Assembly (NCBI GenBank): GCA_951804985.1
Contig: OX638130.1
Span: forward strand, 122,587,593 to 122,651,592
Reading direction: 5' to 3'
Length of the DNA stretch: 64,000 bases
Origin: Dryomyza anilis
Lineage: Eukaryota > Arthropoda > Insecta > Diptera > Dryomyzidae
Below the pieces are notes generated by a model. It saw only the letters and a list, made by a program, of their open reading frames with translations, was not told the origin of the DNA and searched no databases. This document shows, one piece after another, positions 11,307 to 21,735 of the stretch. The position numbers were made by a program, and so were the translations under genes. Within the stretch, counting starts at the first letter, position 1. Every line of letters starts with the position of its first letter.

Positions 11307-12222
11307 AAGGGTTTTTTTATAAGAGTGCTACAAAAGTTTTTTTAAATAAAACAAAAACGGTTTTGGCTATCAATGAAATTCTTTATTCCTTTAAAAGTAC
11401 GTTCGATGCCATTATGTATTGAACCTGATTTCTTTTGCATGGCCACCACGGGCACGCTTGCAGAAGTCCCGACGCTGAACCCAATTTTCGACGGTTTTCA
11501 AGCATAAATGCTGCAATTTCACGTTCGATATCCGTACGAAGTTCATCGTCGCTGGCTTGTTGGCATAGACCATAGACTTGACGTAGCCCCACAGGAAATA
11601 GTCTAACGGCGTCAAATCGCACGACCGAGGCGTCCAATCGACTGGACCATTTCGTGATATAACACGTTCTCCAAACTTGGTTTCCAATAAATTGATTGTG
11701 GCATTCGCTGTGTGGCTTGTGGCGCCGTCCTGTTGGAACCACATGTCCTCCAAGTCCATATCATCCAATTGGGGCCAAAAATATTCGGTTATCATTGAAC
11801 GGTAGCGCTTCCCATTCACAGTAACGTGCCGGTCTTGATCATCACGGAAGAAGTACGGCCCAATGATGCCGCCGGCCCATAAACCGCACCAATCCGTAAT
11901 TTTTTCGGGATGCAATGTTGACTCATGGAGTACGTGTGGATTGCTGTCTGACCAATAACGCATATTTTGTTTATTGGCGAAACCATTCAGCCAGAAATGA
12001 GCCTCATCGCTGAAGATGATTTTTCGATGAAAATCCGAATCATTTTCAAGTTGTTGCTCAGCCCAATTCACGAACATACGACGCTTCTGGTGGTCAAGTC
12101 ATTATAACATCATGAAATAGCAAACCTTACTGAAGAGAAATGTCAAAAGAGCGGCAAGAAATATGTCGTTGTGTGCTGTCTCTGTCGCTCTACTTTTGTA
12201 GCGTCCCTGTTGAAAAACCCTT
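11307..12222 (-). mobile_element. Defective mariner of the DD41D (rosa-type) group
   Basis: A 916-bp element. Its ends are AAGGGTTTTT and AAAAACCCTT, flanked by TA at 11305-11306 and 12223-12224. Terminal inverted repeats of about 30 bp contain GCTACAAAAGT on the left and ACTTTTGTAGCGTCCCTG on the right. It holds the C-terminal two thirds of a transposase on the minus strand. Only about 145 bp lie between the surviving transposase start and the right terminus, so the N-terminal DNA-binding part has been lost by internal deletion. The right subterminal sequence (ACCTTACTGAAGAGAAATGT) is shared with the MITEs at 19372-19647 and 43636-43937. Confidence 0.9.
11412..12077 (-). pseudogene. Tc1/mariner transposase remnant, DD41D catalytic triad
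   Basis: This 221-codon frame encodes the catalytic domain of a mariner transposase, the enzyme that cuts and pastes the element at TA sites. The three catalytic aspartates are all kept: D24 in IIFSDEAHFW, D117 in WFQQDGATSHTA and D159 in TPLDYFLWGYVKS. Exactly 41 residues lie between the second and third, the spacing of the rosa-type DD41D group rather than the DD34D of classical mariner. The C-terminus ENWVQRRDFCKRARGGHAKE also fits the family. Between about residue 177 and 192 the frame is wrong: the expected SDDELRTDIEREIAAFML lies in a neighbouring frame (part of 11383-11742), so two compensating indels have occurred. The first 100 or more residues, with the helix-turn-helix motifs, are missing, and a TGA lies in frame just upstream of the first ATG. 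It is not functional. Confidence 0.92.
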
Positions 12223-12284
12223 TACTTTTTAGTTAAATTTATTACGTACGTTAAAATTTAATGTAAATACTTTTTATCAAGAAT

Positions 12285-12390
12285 TGAGACCTAACGGTTT
12301 CAATTTCGGTTACGGTTAATAGTTTTTAAAACGAAACGGTTTCGGTATACCGGTTCGAAATAACGGTTCCGGTTTTGATTTCGATTTTTA
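12285..12390. repeat. Dispersed CGGTTTCGGTTACGGTT-type repeat (family H), copy 1
   Basis: Words such as AACGGTTTCAATTTCGGTTA, ACGGTTTCGGTATACCGG and AACGGTTCCGGTTTTG recur. Similar degenerate blocks occur at 18965-18995, 36840-36965, 45150-45310 and 51370-51490. Confidence 0.55.
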
Positions 12391-12689
12391 TATTAGTGTC
12401 ATTTTCTCGATATATTTTAATCTCTTTAACAAGAAATGTAAATATTTTACTAACAATAATTTACTAACAATGATTGCCAATAAAATATGAATTATAAGGC
12501 CAATAAAATATGAAAAAAAGGCATACATGTAGCTATACTTTAAAATCTCGGTGATATCATCTTTAAAATCGAAAAACAAATAACCCATAATATTTAAGAC
12601 GAAATTCTGACAACGAGATTGAATTAATTCATTTTAGTTCTGAAACTCATATTTCATAAACAAAGGCATATTTTTATATGTTTATTACC

Positions 12690-13725
12690 TTGTATAAATC
12701 GCATGCCAACTGACAGATCTGACACACATATTGCATGTGTGCGTATTTCAGTACAACCATCCAGTTGGCAACAAAAACTTCTTGTACAACAACTTTCACG
12801 AGTTCTGCTTGTTGTACAAAACAATTTCCCGCGAAAAATTGATCACTTGTTGCGCTTTCAGAAGAAGCAGAAGATATGTGAAACTAAACCAGTTGGCAAG
12901 GTTAGAACACATGGGAAATTTTAAAGTACATTAAAGGACATTTTATAGTAGGTGTTATTATGTTATTTAGGATTATCAAAATTATAGTCGGTCTAAGCCA
13001 GTAAAAGTGATCTGTTGATGTAAATAATAAATGAGTTATTTGAATATAAAAGGTCAGATCACAGGTCACAATGGACAGATCTTGCCAATTCGCACATACA
13101 CATAGGTGTATTAGTAATCTAAGTTAAAAGTTTCATTTATCCACTATTAAATTAAACTATTACATTTTTTAAGTAGTAGGGATTTCAACAGACAAACGGA
13201 CAGACAGACAGAGATGCTTCCTTCTGGGTGTTACAAACGGTGTACCAAACTGAATATACCCTTTCACTCTTAGTGTAGGGTATAAAAAGCGAAAATACAC
13301 TGTTAAAACGTTTTTATATTAAAAATATAATTTTTGTTTTATAAATTAAACCATATATCTCAAAAACTTCATTATTTTGCATTAACAACAACAAAAAAAA
13401 ACACAAAAGAAAGCATAAAATATAATAATGTTTAATTTCTGTGCGTGCTTCACAAAAAAAATAACAAAACACATGCATAGTCGCACTACGAACGACACTA
13501 GCGTATCGAAGAAAGAAGAAACAAAATTGTTCTTCGAATTGATTGGGGTTTTTTTTGTCGAATTGACGCTTGAATTGACGAATGATCGAAGAAAACAATA
13601 GCAAAGTTCAGAACAAAGTCCGTCGTTCTGGGAAATATTGTTCTTCAAAAAATCAACATGTGTTCACAACATGTTTTTATACACAAAAAAGTTATTTCGG
13701 GACGCTCGAATTAAAAAAGCATACT
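12690..13725 (+). repeat. Dispersed repeat E, copy 1, split by repeat B
   Basis: Segments 12690-12885 and 13430-13725 match 44755-45100 in order, through ACAACCATCCAGTTGGCAAC, AAACTTCTTGTACAACAAC, GTTGTACAAAACAATTTCC and AAAAATCAACATGT. Between them lies an internally deleted copy of repeat B (12888-13287). CTTGTACAACAA and TTGTTGTACAAA form an inverted pair inside. No coding function is recognised. Confidence 0.75.
12888..13287 (+). mobile_element. Dispersed repeat B, copy 1, internally deleted
   Basis: Starts ACCAGTTGGCAAGGTTAG and ends CACTCTTAGTGTAGGGTATA. Compared with 15693-16410 it lacks the stretch from ATACCCTACACATATGTGTG to about the GAGGTATTTGAACATAAG block, and also most of the microsatellite and the CTGATCAAGAATATATATAC segment. 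Confidence 0.8.
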
Positions 13726-13755
13726 TAAATACTATCTCAATAATCTTTTTTTTTT

Positions 13756-14189
13756 CCTATAACTCTTTATTCGTGCAAGATAATATAGTGGTGTAAAAAC
13801 ATTATTTTTTTGTATTCAAAGCACCTATCGATTAGCATCATTAATTAAATTTTGTCAAACATTTTTCCTAAAAATGATAAAAATTCAAAAAATGATTTTA
13901 AAATAATGAAGTCAATCGATATATGCTTTAAAAACAAACAATTAATGCCTTTACACCAATATTTTATCTAGTACTACTCAAGAGTTATGGCACAAAAACG
14001 AAAAGATTCGCCCTTTTGGCGTGACAAGATTTTCAATTTTTTGAATTCGCCTTTTGATTTTGTTTTTGGTGGCAAGAAATATCCAAAAAAACTACACACC
14101 ATTTTGGCACAGTATACTTGAGGAAAAACTATATTAAAAAAATGTAAAAAAAAAACGCAAACATCAAAAATTACACATTTGGCATAATA
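13756..14189. mobile_element. Partial fold-back element (family K), copy 1
   Basis: One fold-back unit at 13756-13991: CTATAACTCTTTATTCGTGC with GTGGTGTAAA and GCACCTATCGATTAGCATC on one arm, inverted on the other. Its arms pair over about 95 bp. It is followed by the linker AAAAGATTCGCCCTTTTGGC and an end (CACATTTGGCATAATAGGAC) resembling the terminus of the complete copy at 37071-38240. The left end is missing. Confidence 0.75.
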
Positions 14190-15505
14190 GGACGATATGC
14201 CATATTAAAGGTCATTTTAATACCTTTCAAATGATACCTCAATTTAATTTATATGTAAATTACTTTTTAAGATAAAATGAATTAAGTTAAACCACCTTTG
14301 TGATTTTATAACTATTTTTCAACTTTTTAAGCTGCCATATTTCGGGAACCATATAAGCTAGAGTTCCAAAATTTTAATTTTTTCTTCGTTTAGTATGAGA
14401 GAACATTCATGCAAAATTTTATCAATTTCAAAGAGGATGACGTCTAAAATGCGTTCATTCATTTAAAATAGAATATCCCATATATAATTTTCTAGAAACG
14501 TGAAAACCATTAAAGTCATATTACCACTTGTTATGTCTACAATTTAATTAACATTCAATGGAGCGTATTTTTTATCGAAAGTGCCAGAAAGAAATGTCAA
14601 CATTGCAAAGCAATAAATCATCATCAACTTGTTACACTATCGCCTTTTTGCCAAATTGTTTTTTTATCAATAAAAACAAACAAATGCCAGCATTTGCAGA
14701 ACAACCACCAACATCAAACTATTAATGATTTTTCTCTATGGAGAGGGGCTTTGGTCAGTAAGAGTTCGTGTCACTCAGATGATTGACTGACCATGGATCA
14801 AGATACTCTGACTGGTGTCACGATGCAACTGTCAAAGGGGCCAACAAATTATCGCTGTTCGACATCACAGAACAAGTAGCAGGAATTTGCAGGAATTTGA
14901 CGTACAACAAAATAAAAGAACCAACAAAAAAAAATACCAATAAAACATACAGAAACATTTCGAGAGGGTGCCCCGTATGTTTTTTATAGAAGAAATAAAG
15001 TGAAGGAAGGACTGACTGACTGACACAAACTGCTGTTAATCCAAAGAACAAAGTGATGTGAACATGCTTGACAATCACTTAATTGATGATCAATCAAGCT
15101 TAAGCAGCATTTAGTTAGCAATTTTGTGATTTTTTTTATTAGCTGCTTTTTTATTATTTATTACGCAAGTAGCAAAAGTTGAATGGAAATTGGGTGTGAG
15201 GTGTTATTTGTGATTTTTGTGAGGATAAGAAGAGGACTGCGATTAATTTGTGATTTTGAGTGGTATTGAATAATTTTCACGGTTATTGTTATTGTCGTGA
15301 AAACGGTTTAAAATAAAACGATTGAACTTTTATTTGTGAAAAACTGAAAACGAATGAAAAATAATTTTATAAATTTTGACAAAACAAAATATAGCACAGT
15401 AAGTGCTGATTGCCACATTATAAAAAATTCAAATTGTTTTTTGACCGATGTACATTATACAAGCCATCGTACCAAAAATAAAATCTAAGAAAAATATTTT
15501 CTATT
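14190..15505. other. AT-rich unique sequence, no gene seen
   Basis: No coding frame I can support. A short ACTGACTGACTGAC run lies near 15012. Confidence 0.5.
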
Positions 15506-15510
15506 TAATT

Positions 15511-15577
15511 GATAGTTCCAGCACAGATTTGAACCTGTGCTACGAGTCCAGAGCAGTAACCACTGAGTCATCGACGC
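15511..15577 (-). repeat. tRNA-derived sequence (tRNA pseudogene or SINE head), copy 1
   Basis: On the minus strand, GCGTCGATGACTCAGTGGTT carries an A-box-like block, and GGTTCAAATCT is a good B box inside a T arm with perfectly paired CACAG/CTGTG stems. The acceptor ends do not pair, so it is not a working tRNA. The 5' half resembles 60246-60316, also on the minus strand. A tRNA-derived SINE or an old pseudogene are both possible. Confidence 0.55.
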
Positions 15578-15692
15578 ACAGTGGTTCATAAACGTTTTTC
15601 ATCGTTTCTCTATATCTATTGAAGTAGAGAATATTTTTGAATTGTTTTTTTTTTTTTAATGGTAATTGATGAAACATGATTTTAATATAATA

Positions 15693-16410
15693 ACCAGTTG
15701 GGAAGGTTAGATCACATGGGAAATTTTAAAGTAGGTGTAATTAGGATAGTTAGGATTATCAAAATTATAGTTGGTCTAAGCCGACTATAAATACCCTACA
15801 CATATGTGTGGTTACCATTCAAAGTGATATATAGGTCACCAGGGTATACGAATCCTGAAAATAACTACAAACATTCAATCGCTGAAGAATTTCCATTCAT
15901 TTGATACCCATATTTACAAATGGGTAGGTGTACCGAATTTCGATTTTTTTTTTTGTGAACCACAAGTCTTTTCGCCGGAAAACATTATTATCATGTATTT
16001 GAGCATGATGTCAATATATATTTGACCAAAAAAGTTTACCTAAGCACGTATACATAAAAATTTATCTTTGTATGTACATTTTATATGAGGTATTTGAACA
16101 TAAGTGGTCGGATCATGGGTCACAATGGACCGATCGCCAATTTTTTCGCACATACAGGGAAGGTATATAAGTAATCTAAGTTATAAGTTTCCTTTATCTA
16201 GCTCTTCAATTTTAAAAGTAGTAGGGATTTCAACAGACAGACGGACAGACAGACAGACAGACGGACAGACGGACATCGCTAAATCGACTCAGGAGGTCAT
16301 GCTGATCAAGAATATATATACTTTTCCATACCGGAGATGCTTCCTTCTGGGTGTTACAAACGGCGTACCAAACTGAATATACCCTTTCACTCTTAGTGTA
16401 GGGTATAAAA
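15693..16410 (+). mobile_element. Dispersed repeat B, copy 2 (full)
   Basis: Starts ACCAGTTGGGAAGGTTAGAT and ends CTTAGTGTAGGGTATAAAA. Inside are ATACCCTACACATATGTGTG, a CAGA/CGGACAGA microsatellite at about 16235-16275 and CTGATCAAGAATATATATAC. It is the best-preserved copy and matches 50268-50956 in reverse. It is related in layout to repeat A: same GTTGGGAA start, TATACCC blocks, CAGA microsatellite and GGGTAT end. No protein frame. Confidence 0.88.
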
Positions 16411-16489
16411 ATTAAAATTTACCGATTAGATTCTACTGCATAATAAGACAAAGTATAACTAGTGCCAGGAGTAAAAACTATTTAAATCG

Positions 16490-16620
16490 AATCAAGAAAC
16501 AGATCCACTTAGTTATCAATAATGTAACTAAGAGTAATTATTCTTGATATGCAGAGATTATGTTCTTATGTATCAAAAACCTAACTAAGCGCAATGATTC
16601 TTGATATTCACAGAAAACGC
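16490..16620. repeat. Dispersed repeat F, copy 1
   Basis: AAGAAACAGATC, TTAGTTATCAA, TTATTCTTGATA and ATGTTCTTATGTATCAAAAA also occur in order at 44455-44705. Old and diverged. Confidence 0.5.
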
Positions 16621-16889
16621 AGTGATACTGAATGAATGTGTGTCATACTAACAAGCAGATGGCGATCACAGCAGGACATCGCAAAACAAAGCGAATAATA
16701 CAGACAAAACAAAATCGATGAATACAACAACATATACATGAACACGTGTTCTTTTTGGCGAAGAATACATATAGTTTTGCATGTTCTTTTTGGTTTTTAA
16801 TAGTAAGTAAATCAACTTCTCAAATTCCAGGAGAATAAATCTTGTTTACTTTTTAAAAACTAAGTAGTTTGATTTCTTAATATTTAAAT

Positions 16890-17022
16890 CGTACATCATA
16901 TTTATGAACGCATTCATAACATTGATGTCGTTAGTCATTAATATTATGAATGGTTCTTCAATACAATGAATCATGGTTTGAAGAAAGGAATTCATCAATA
17001 TGATGTACATTTTTTATCTGTG
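16890..17022. mobile_element. Family D element, right-end fragment
   Basis: Matches the right part of 6754-8567: GATGTCGTTAGTCATTAATA, TTATGAATGGTTCTTCAATA, TTCATCAATATGATGTACAT and TTATCTGTG at the end. It preserves the uninterrupted CATATTTATGAACGCATTCAT site, the empty site for the insertion seen at 47485. Confidence 0.85.
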
Positions 17023-17159
17023 CAGTTTTTCGCTGACTTATAAAGCTTCCATTACTGCTTGAAATGACAATTTTATTTTAACATATTTTCACTATTTTTT
17101 AAATATTTTGTTTTTATTTTGCTAATATAAAGAGAAAAAAAAACTCAACAGTTGCTTTG

Positions 17160-18480
17160 CCATTTTCCTTACCATCTACACTGCGGTTGGCAAACAAAAA
17201 ATCATTTTGCAAATTGAAAAAGCGTTAAGCGTGGCCAAAGTTATGTTACGACTCTTAGATACGCATTATTACTTCTGGCTAAATGTTATATTGGCAATAA
17301 AAACGCACGACAACCCATGCCATCCCATGCCATCCCATTCCACCCCATCACCTACACACATAGTCCACATAAAAGACATATGGCTTTTAGCCCCGCACCG
17401 GGTATACGTTTTTGCTCTGGTGCTTGCCTGCAACGCGCTTGAGTAACCTTAAGTGTGTGTTTTCGTATCCTTCGTAAACCTTGCGAACACAAACTTATTT
17501 AACCAATTCACGTTTGTGGCTGCCAAAAGAAATACTCATCGAACATTCAAGATGTTGTTCTGTTCTGTTATCTTTTTTTATGTTTTCTTTTTTTTTTGTA
17601 TTTAGTTCTTTTGTTGATTCGTGGTTGTATTGTTGATAAACCCACTTGTGTGCTTAGCTTTGACCCTATTACTTGGAAAATTACCTCTCTTTTTGTGAAG
17701 CTCAACCAACTTTTTCACTGAAGAAGGGAAAACACTTCAAATGAGCAGGTGAATTTTGGTAAAAGTACCATATAGGATGTGTGTGTGTTTGTTGTTTGGC
17801 TAATCTAGTGCCTGATCCACTGCTTTGTATTGATGTTTTCCGTATGTGTCCGTCTGTCTAAAGGTTTAGTTGAGTCTGGGTACAAAACGATTATCATTTC
17901 TTTAAGTGATTTCACATCACCTTGAGGCATTTTTGTGGCTGCCCGAGTATGTGTTGTGCTCACTTGAGTGTAGGTTGTGAAAATTTATATGGTTTGGGTG
18001 GTGCTTTTGAAAAAAAAATTTTTTTTCAATTACATCGTGTCGCCCCAGAGTAACATTATCTTGTAAGTTTATGAAACTTTCATAAGAAACGGTATAGTTT
18101 AAATTTGACTTTTATGTAATTCGAATCTAATGAACCTAATGATCACTATTTCTAATGACTGTTTTGAATAAGGTAGGGTCGCTTATCTCACATCTGGAGC
18201 CCGTTTTGCTCTACTGCATAAGCATTACTTGCAATTCCCAGTCAAATTTTGACAATTATATTGTTTTAAACCAACCGTTTATCATTTAACCGTCTATGTT
18301 CTTTTAAGTCTTTATTTTTAGTGGTCAATTTTTATTTTCGATTAGTTTTCTCAAGCATTACTATATTCGCTAAACTAGGAAACGGAAGAAATTAAATCCG
18401 TTTAAATAATGATCGGTCGATTATACCCCTTTTAAGTACCAGATAGTATAAATATATCTTATATAGTTATCTAAATTTGT
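17160..18480. other. Unique island, no supported gene
   Basis: CATCCCATGCCATCCCATTC repeats occur near 17320, and there are several T runs. The frame at 17207-17446 is not recognisable. Confidence 0.5.
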
Positions 18481-18484
18481 AGTT

Positions 18485-18650
18485 TGTATTTATCTAATTG
18501 TCCTGTAAAAGGGATTTGTACTGACAGGCGGACAGACAGACAAAGAAATGGACGGACATTGTTAAATCGCGCTGATCAAGAACTTTTCCATTCCGGACAC
18601 GCTTCCTTCTGAAAGGTGAATGACAAAACTGAGTATACTCTTTCATTCGA
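18485..18650 (+). repeat. Decayed 3' part of dispersed repeat B
   Basis: GGACAGACAGACAAAG, GGACGGACATTGTTAAATCG, GCTGATCAAGAACTTTTCCA and CACGCTTCCTTCTG follow the order of the end of repeat B, with losses. Confidence 0.7.
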
Positions 18651-19371
18651 AAGAAATACAAAAAAAACTCTTGCAGCAAAAATGAGTACAAGTATAAGAA
18701 TGAGCGTGCAAGAAAAGATTGAGAACCAGATTGACCTCCCGATGCAAGAAGAAGAACGACCCTGCAAAAACAAAAACAAGAGAAATAGCAAGTTCATAAA
18801 AAAAAAGTTTGGTAATTTTTAACCAATTTAGATTTGTAATCAACAAAAAATAAAAAATTAAATTAAAATATACAGTTAATTTTAAAATTTTGGTAATTTT
18901 TTATTCTATTAAAATAAAAAACTGGGATAAAACCAAAACCTTGAGGCTTTCTGTTCTACAAATGAAACGAAGAATGGATATCGGTTTCAGTTACAGTTGT
19001 AATGCGTTGTTTTTTTTATTTGATTCAAAGATTTAAATTTCCGAACCAAATTTATCAGAACAGACTGTTTTTCTTATGGACCAGAAAAAAAAATCATTTT
19101 CATATTGATGAATTTCGTTCTTCAAACCATTGAATTTTTAAAGAACAATTCAATATATTGATAACTGTAAAACATTAATATTATAAATTCATTATCAATT
19201 TGATGAATGACCGAAAACTGTTCTTCAATATGATGAGGTGTATTAAGTTTCATCATATTAATGAACAAATACATAAAATACAACATTTATGTACATCATA
19301 TGGAAGAATGCTGTCCAAATTTCAATCAAAATATTTATTTTTCGTTCATTCTTCTCAGTTCTCAAGTAAGT

Positions 19372-19647
19372 TCTCAAGCTCTTTTGACATTTCTCTTCAG
19401 TAAGGTTTACCATTCCATGATGGAAAGATATACGAATTCGAATATCGGAAGTAAATTTTTAATAATTTCTCGTTGTTGGCTCGTATATCTTTCCATCATG
19501 AAATGGCAAACCTTACTGAAGAGAAATGTCAAAAGATCGGTAAGAAATATGGCGTCGTTTGCTGTCCTTGTCGCTCTACTTTTGTAGCGTCCTTGTTGAA
19601 AACCCCTTGAACAAACTTTTGTAGCGCTCTTATTGAAACACCCTTTA
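19372..19647. mobile_element. Mariner-derived MITE, copy 2 (left-truncated)
   Basis: Near-identical to 43690-43937. Inverted arms contain GACATTTCTCTTCAGTAAGG and CCTTACTGAAGAGAAATGTC, with GAAAGATATACGAA and CGTATATCTTTC around the centre. The right side carries two successive mariner-type ends (GTAGCGTCCTTGTTGAAAA, then TTTTGTAGCGCTCTTATTGA). The left terminal repeat is missing. Confidence 0.85.
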
Positions 19648-19824
19648 TATGTTCTTCATATAGAAGAACGCTGTTCATTAAACCAAAGTTCAATCAAAAT
19701 ATTTTTTTTCGTTCATTTTTTTGCCGTACTTCTCAGTTCTGACGTAGTTCTTGTGTGTTATTTCTTATATAATGCTTGCTCGACATGCATAAATTAGTAA
19801 AATGTTTTATAATATATTTATTAT

Positions 19825-20158
19825 TGCTGCACGCAACAACAACTTTGGCAAAATCTTGAGTTGATGCAGTTTTTACATTTTTGCTTTTGGTTCTTTCTTC
19901 AATGCACATAATTCTTATTGTGTTTATTGGAGAAGGAAAACTTATGCGACTTGAAATGTAGAATCTGCAGAGAAAGATCGCTGATGAAGGGGCTGGGCTG
20001 CCTCTGAAACAGCTGTACGATCTGCCACTCAATGCATTTTGCCAATTGTTTGTTGTTTTATTGGTTGGTACAAAACACCCAATTTGTACCGACTGGACCT
20101 TGAGCACGTTAAAACAATATCTTAAAATAATCAAAAGAGGTCGTAAAACAAAAACAAC
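19825..20158 (+). mobile_element. 334-bp insertion with a coding-like segment (family C), copy 1
   Basis: Flanked by a perfect direct duplication, TATATTTATTAT, at 19813-19824 and 20159-20170. Because the site is AT-rich, the real target duplication may be 9-12 bp. It is shared in reverse orientation with 21261-21520. From 19961 the plus frame reads QRKIADEGAGLPLKQLYDLP, LNAFCQLFVVLLVGTKHPIC and TDWTLSTLKQYLKIIKRGRK; I do not recognise this protein. A TAG precedes it at 19958-19960, and the sequence before AGAAAGATC (TAGAATCTGCAG) could be a splice acceptor. A 9-12 bp duplication would suit Mutator-like elements, but this is inference. Confidence 0.6.
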
Positions 20159-20610
20159 TATATTTATTATAATTACAACTTTTTATTAATAAAAAGTTAT
20201 AATTATAAAAAATATATTTTTGAAATTTTTTTTTCGAACTTTTTTTTTGGAAACAAATTTTTTTCGAACAATTTTTTTTTTGGATTTTTTTTTTCGGAAC
20301 AATTTTATGTGTCCTAAATTTTTTTTTCGGATAATTTTTTTTACTGTAAATACGACTTTTACAACACTTTTTCGAATTATTTTATAAAATTTTTTTTTTT
20401 GAAAAAATATTATGAACAAATTCATCAATATGACAATTCAAATTCATTGTATTGAATATTTTGTTCATATATATAATGAATGTATTCATTAATATGTCAT
20501 TTAATGAACGATGGGATCAATATGATGAATCTGGTAGTTGGTGAAAAAATTCATAATATTTATGAATAAATTCATCATATTGAAGAATTTTTTTTTTCTG
20601 TGTTATATAA

Positions 20611-21015
20611 CACACAAAAAAATATCACCAAAAATTTCACCAACTACCAGTATTCATCATTATTCATCAGTATTCATCAGTATTCATGATGATTTCATTA
20701 ATTGAACTAAAATCGTATTTTTTAAATCTTTTTTATTTTCAATATTTTTTAACATCAAATTTCAAACACAAAGTGGTCTCCATTCACACATTTATCTTTT
20801 GTATTTATAATTCTTATACGAGTTATAATACATAATTGCTAATTATGTGAAGACCCCATTTCATCATATTAATGAATAATGTACATCATACTGATGAATT
20901 TTGCTCATCAAACAACATTAATTTAAATATCAATATCATTTGGTACAATGAATGAAATCATCAATATGATGAATACTGGTAGTTGGTGAAATTTTTGGTG
21001 ATATTTTTTTGTGTG
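20611..21015. mobile_element. 405-bp MITE with perfect 50-bp terminal inverted repeats
   Basis: Positions 20611-20660 are exactly the reverse complement of 20966-21015 over all 50 bases (CACACAAAAAAATATCACC at the outer end). It interrupts TTATATAA/AATGCTTGCTCG, a site intact at 19773, with only AA duplicated. The interior has three TATTCATCAG-type repeats and no coding frame. The lack of any mismatch between the ends suggests a recent insertion. Confidence 0.95.
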
Positions 21016-21260
21016 AATGCTTGCTCGACATGTATAAATTAGTAAAATATTTAATAATATATTTATTTATAATACAACTTTTTATTAAAAAAGTTATATA
21101 TAAAAAAAAATATAATTACAAAAAAAAAATTTTTTTGAAACTTTTTTTTCGGACAATTTTTTTTATTCGAAAAATTTTTGTTGACCGAATTTTGTTTTTC
21201 GTAACAATTTTTTCGGATAATTTTTAATTATAATTAAAACTTATATAACTCAAAACTAAT

Positions 21261-21735
21261 TTTAAGATATTGTCTTAAAGTGCTCAAGGTCCAGTCGGTA
21301 CAAATTGGGTGTTTTGTACCAACAAATAAAACAACAAACAATTGGCAAAATGCATTGAGTGTCAGATCGTACAGCTGTTTCAGAGGCAGCCAAGCCCCTT
21401 CATCAGCGATCTTTCTCTGCAAATTCTACATTTCAAGTCGCTTTAGTTTTTCCTTCTCCAATAAACACAATAAGAATTATGTGCATTGAAGAAAGAACCA
21501 AAAGCAAAAACTGCATCAACTGCAGAGTTTCCACAGAATCAAATACGAAGGCTGCACTTTGTATAAAAAATGGGTTTTTTATTATTTTTAAAAAATATAA
21601 AAAATCCTTTAGATTTTAAACGCCGTGCACTGCGTTAAAATTTAATTGTTTTTGTTATACGACCTCTTTTGATTATTTTAAGATAATGTCTTAAAGTGCT
21701 CAAGGTCCAGTCGGTACAAATTGGGTGTATTGTAC
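21261..21735 (-). mobile_element. Family C element, copy 2, with a repeated terminus
   Basis: ATTTTAAGATATTGTCTTAA at 21261 and ATTTTAAGATAATGTCTTAA at 21675 each start a direct repeat that continues through GCTCAAGGTCCAGTCGGTAC to TTGTACCAA (about 70 bp). A second element start therefore lies 414 bp after the first. The minus-strand frame 21422-21240 (MQRKIADEGAWLPLKQLYDL at its start) matches copy 1 except for five codons, four of them amino-acid changes. That pattern looks like neutral decay rather than selection. Confidence 0.65.

Larger units (their letters stand above)
19080..20602. mobile_element. Family D element with two nested insertions
   Basis: The left end (CAGAAAAAAAAATCATTTTC) is slightly eroded; the right end is TTTTTTTTTTCTGTG at 20602. 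The internal order of GTTCTTCAA, CTTCTCAGTTCTCAAGTA, TTATATAATGCTTGCTCGAC and the TTCGAAAAA-phased AT-rich part agrees with the other copies. A mariner-derived MITE (19372-19647) and a 334-bp element (19825-20158) interrupt it. No transposase. Confidence 0.75.

Noticed and set aside
20186..20428. Lys-rich 80-codon minus-strand frame
   Set aside because: Translation of TTCGAAAAA-phased AT-rich sequence inside a family D element.
21261..21735. Direct repeats about 414 bp apart, read as possible LTRs
   Set aside because: The repeated part is only about 70 bp. There is no TG...CA border, primer-binding site or polypurine tract, and the left copy lacks the sequence before ATTTTAAGAT.
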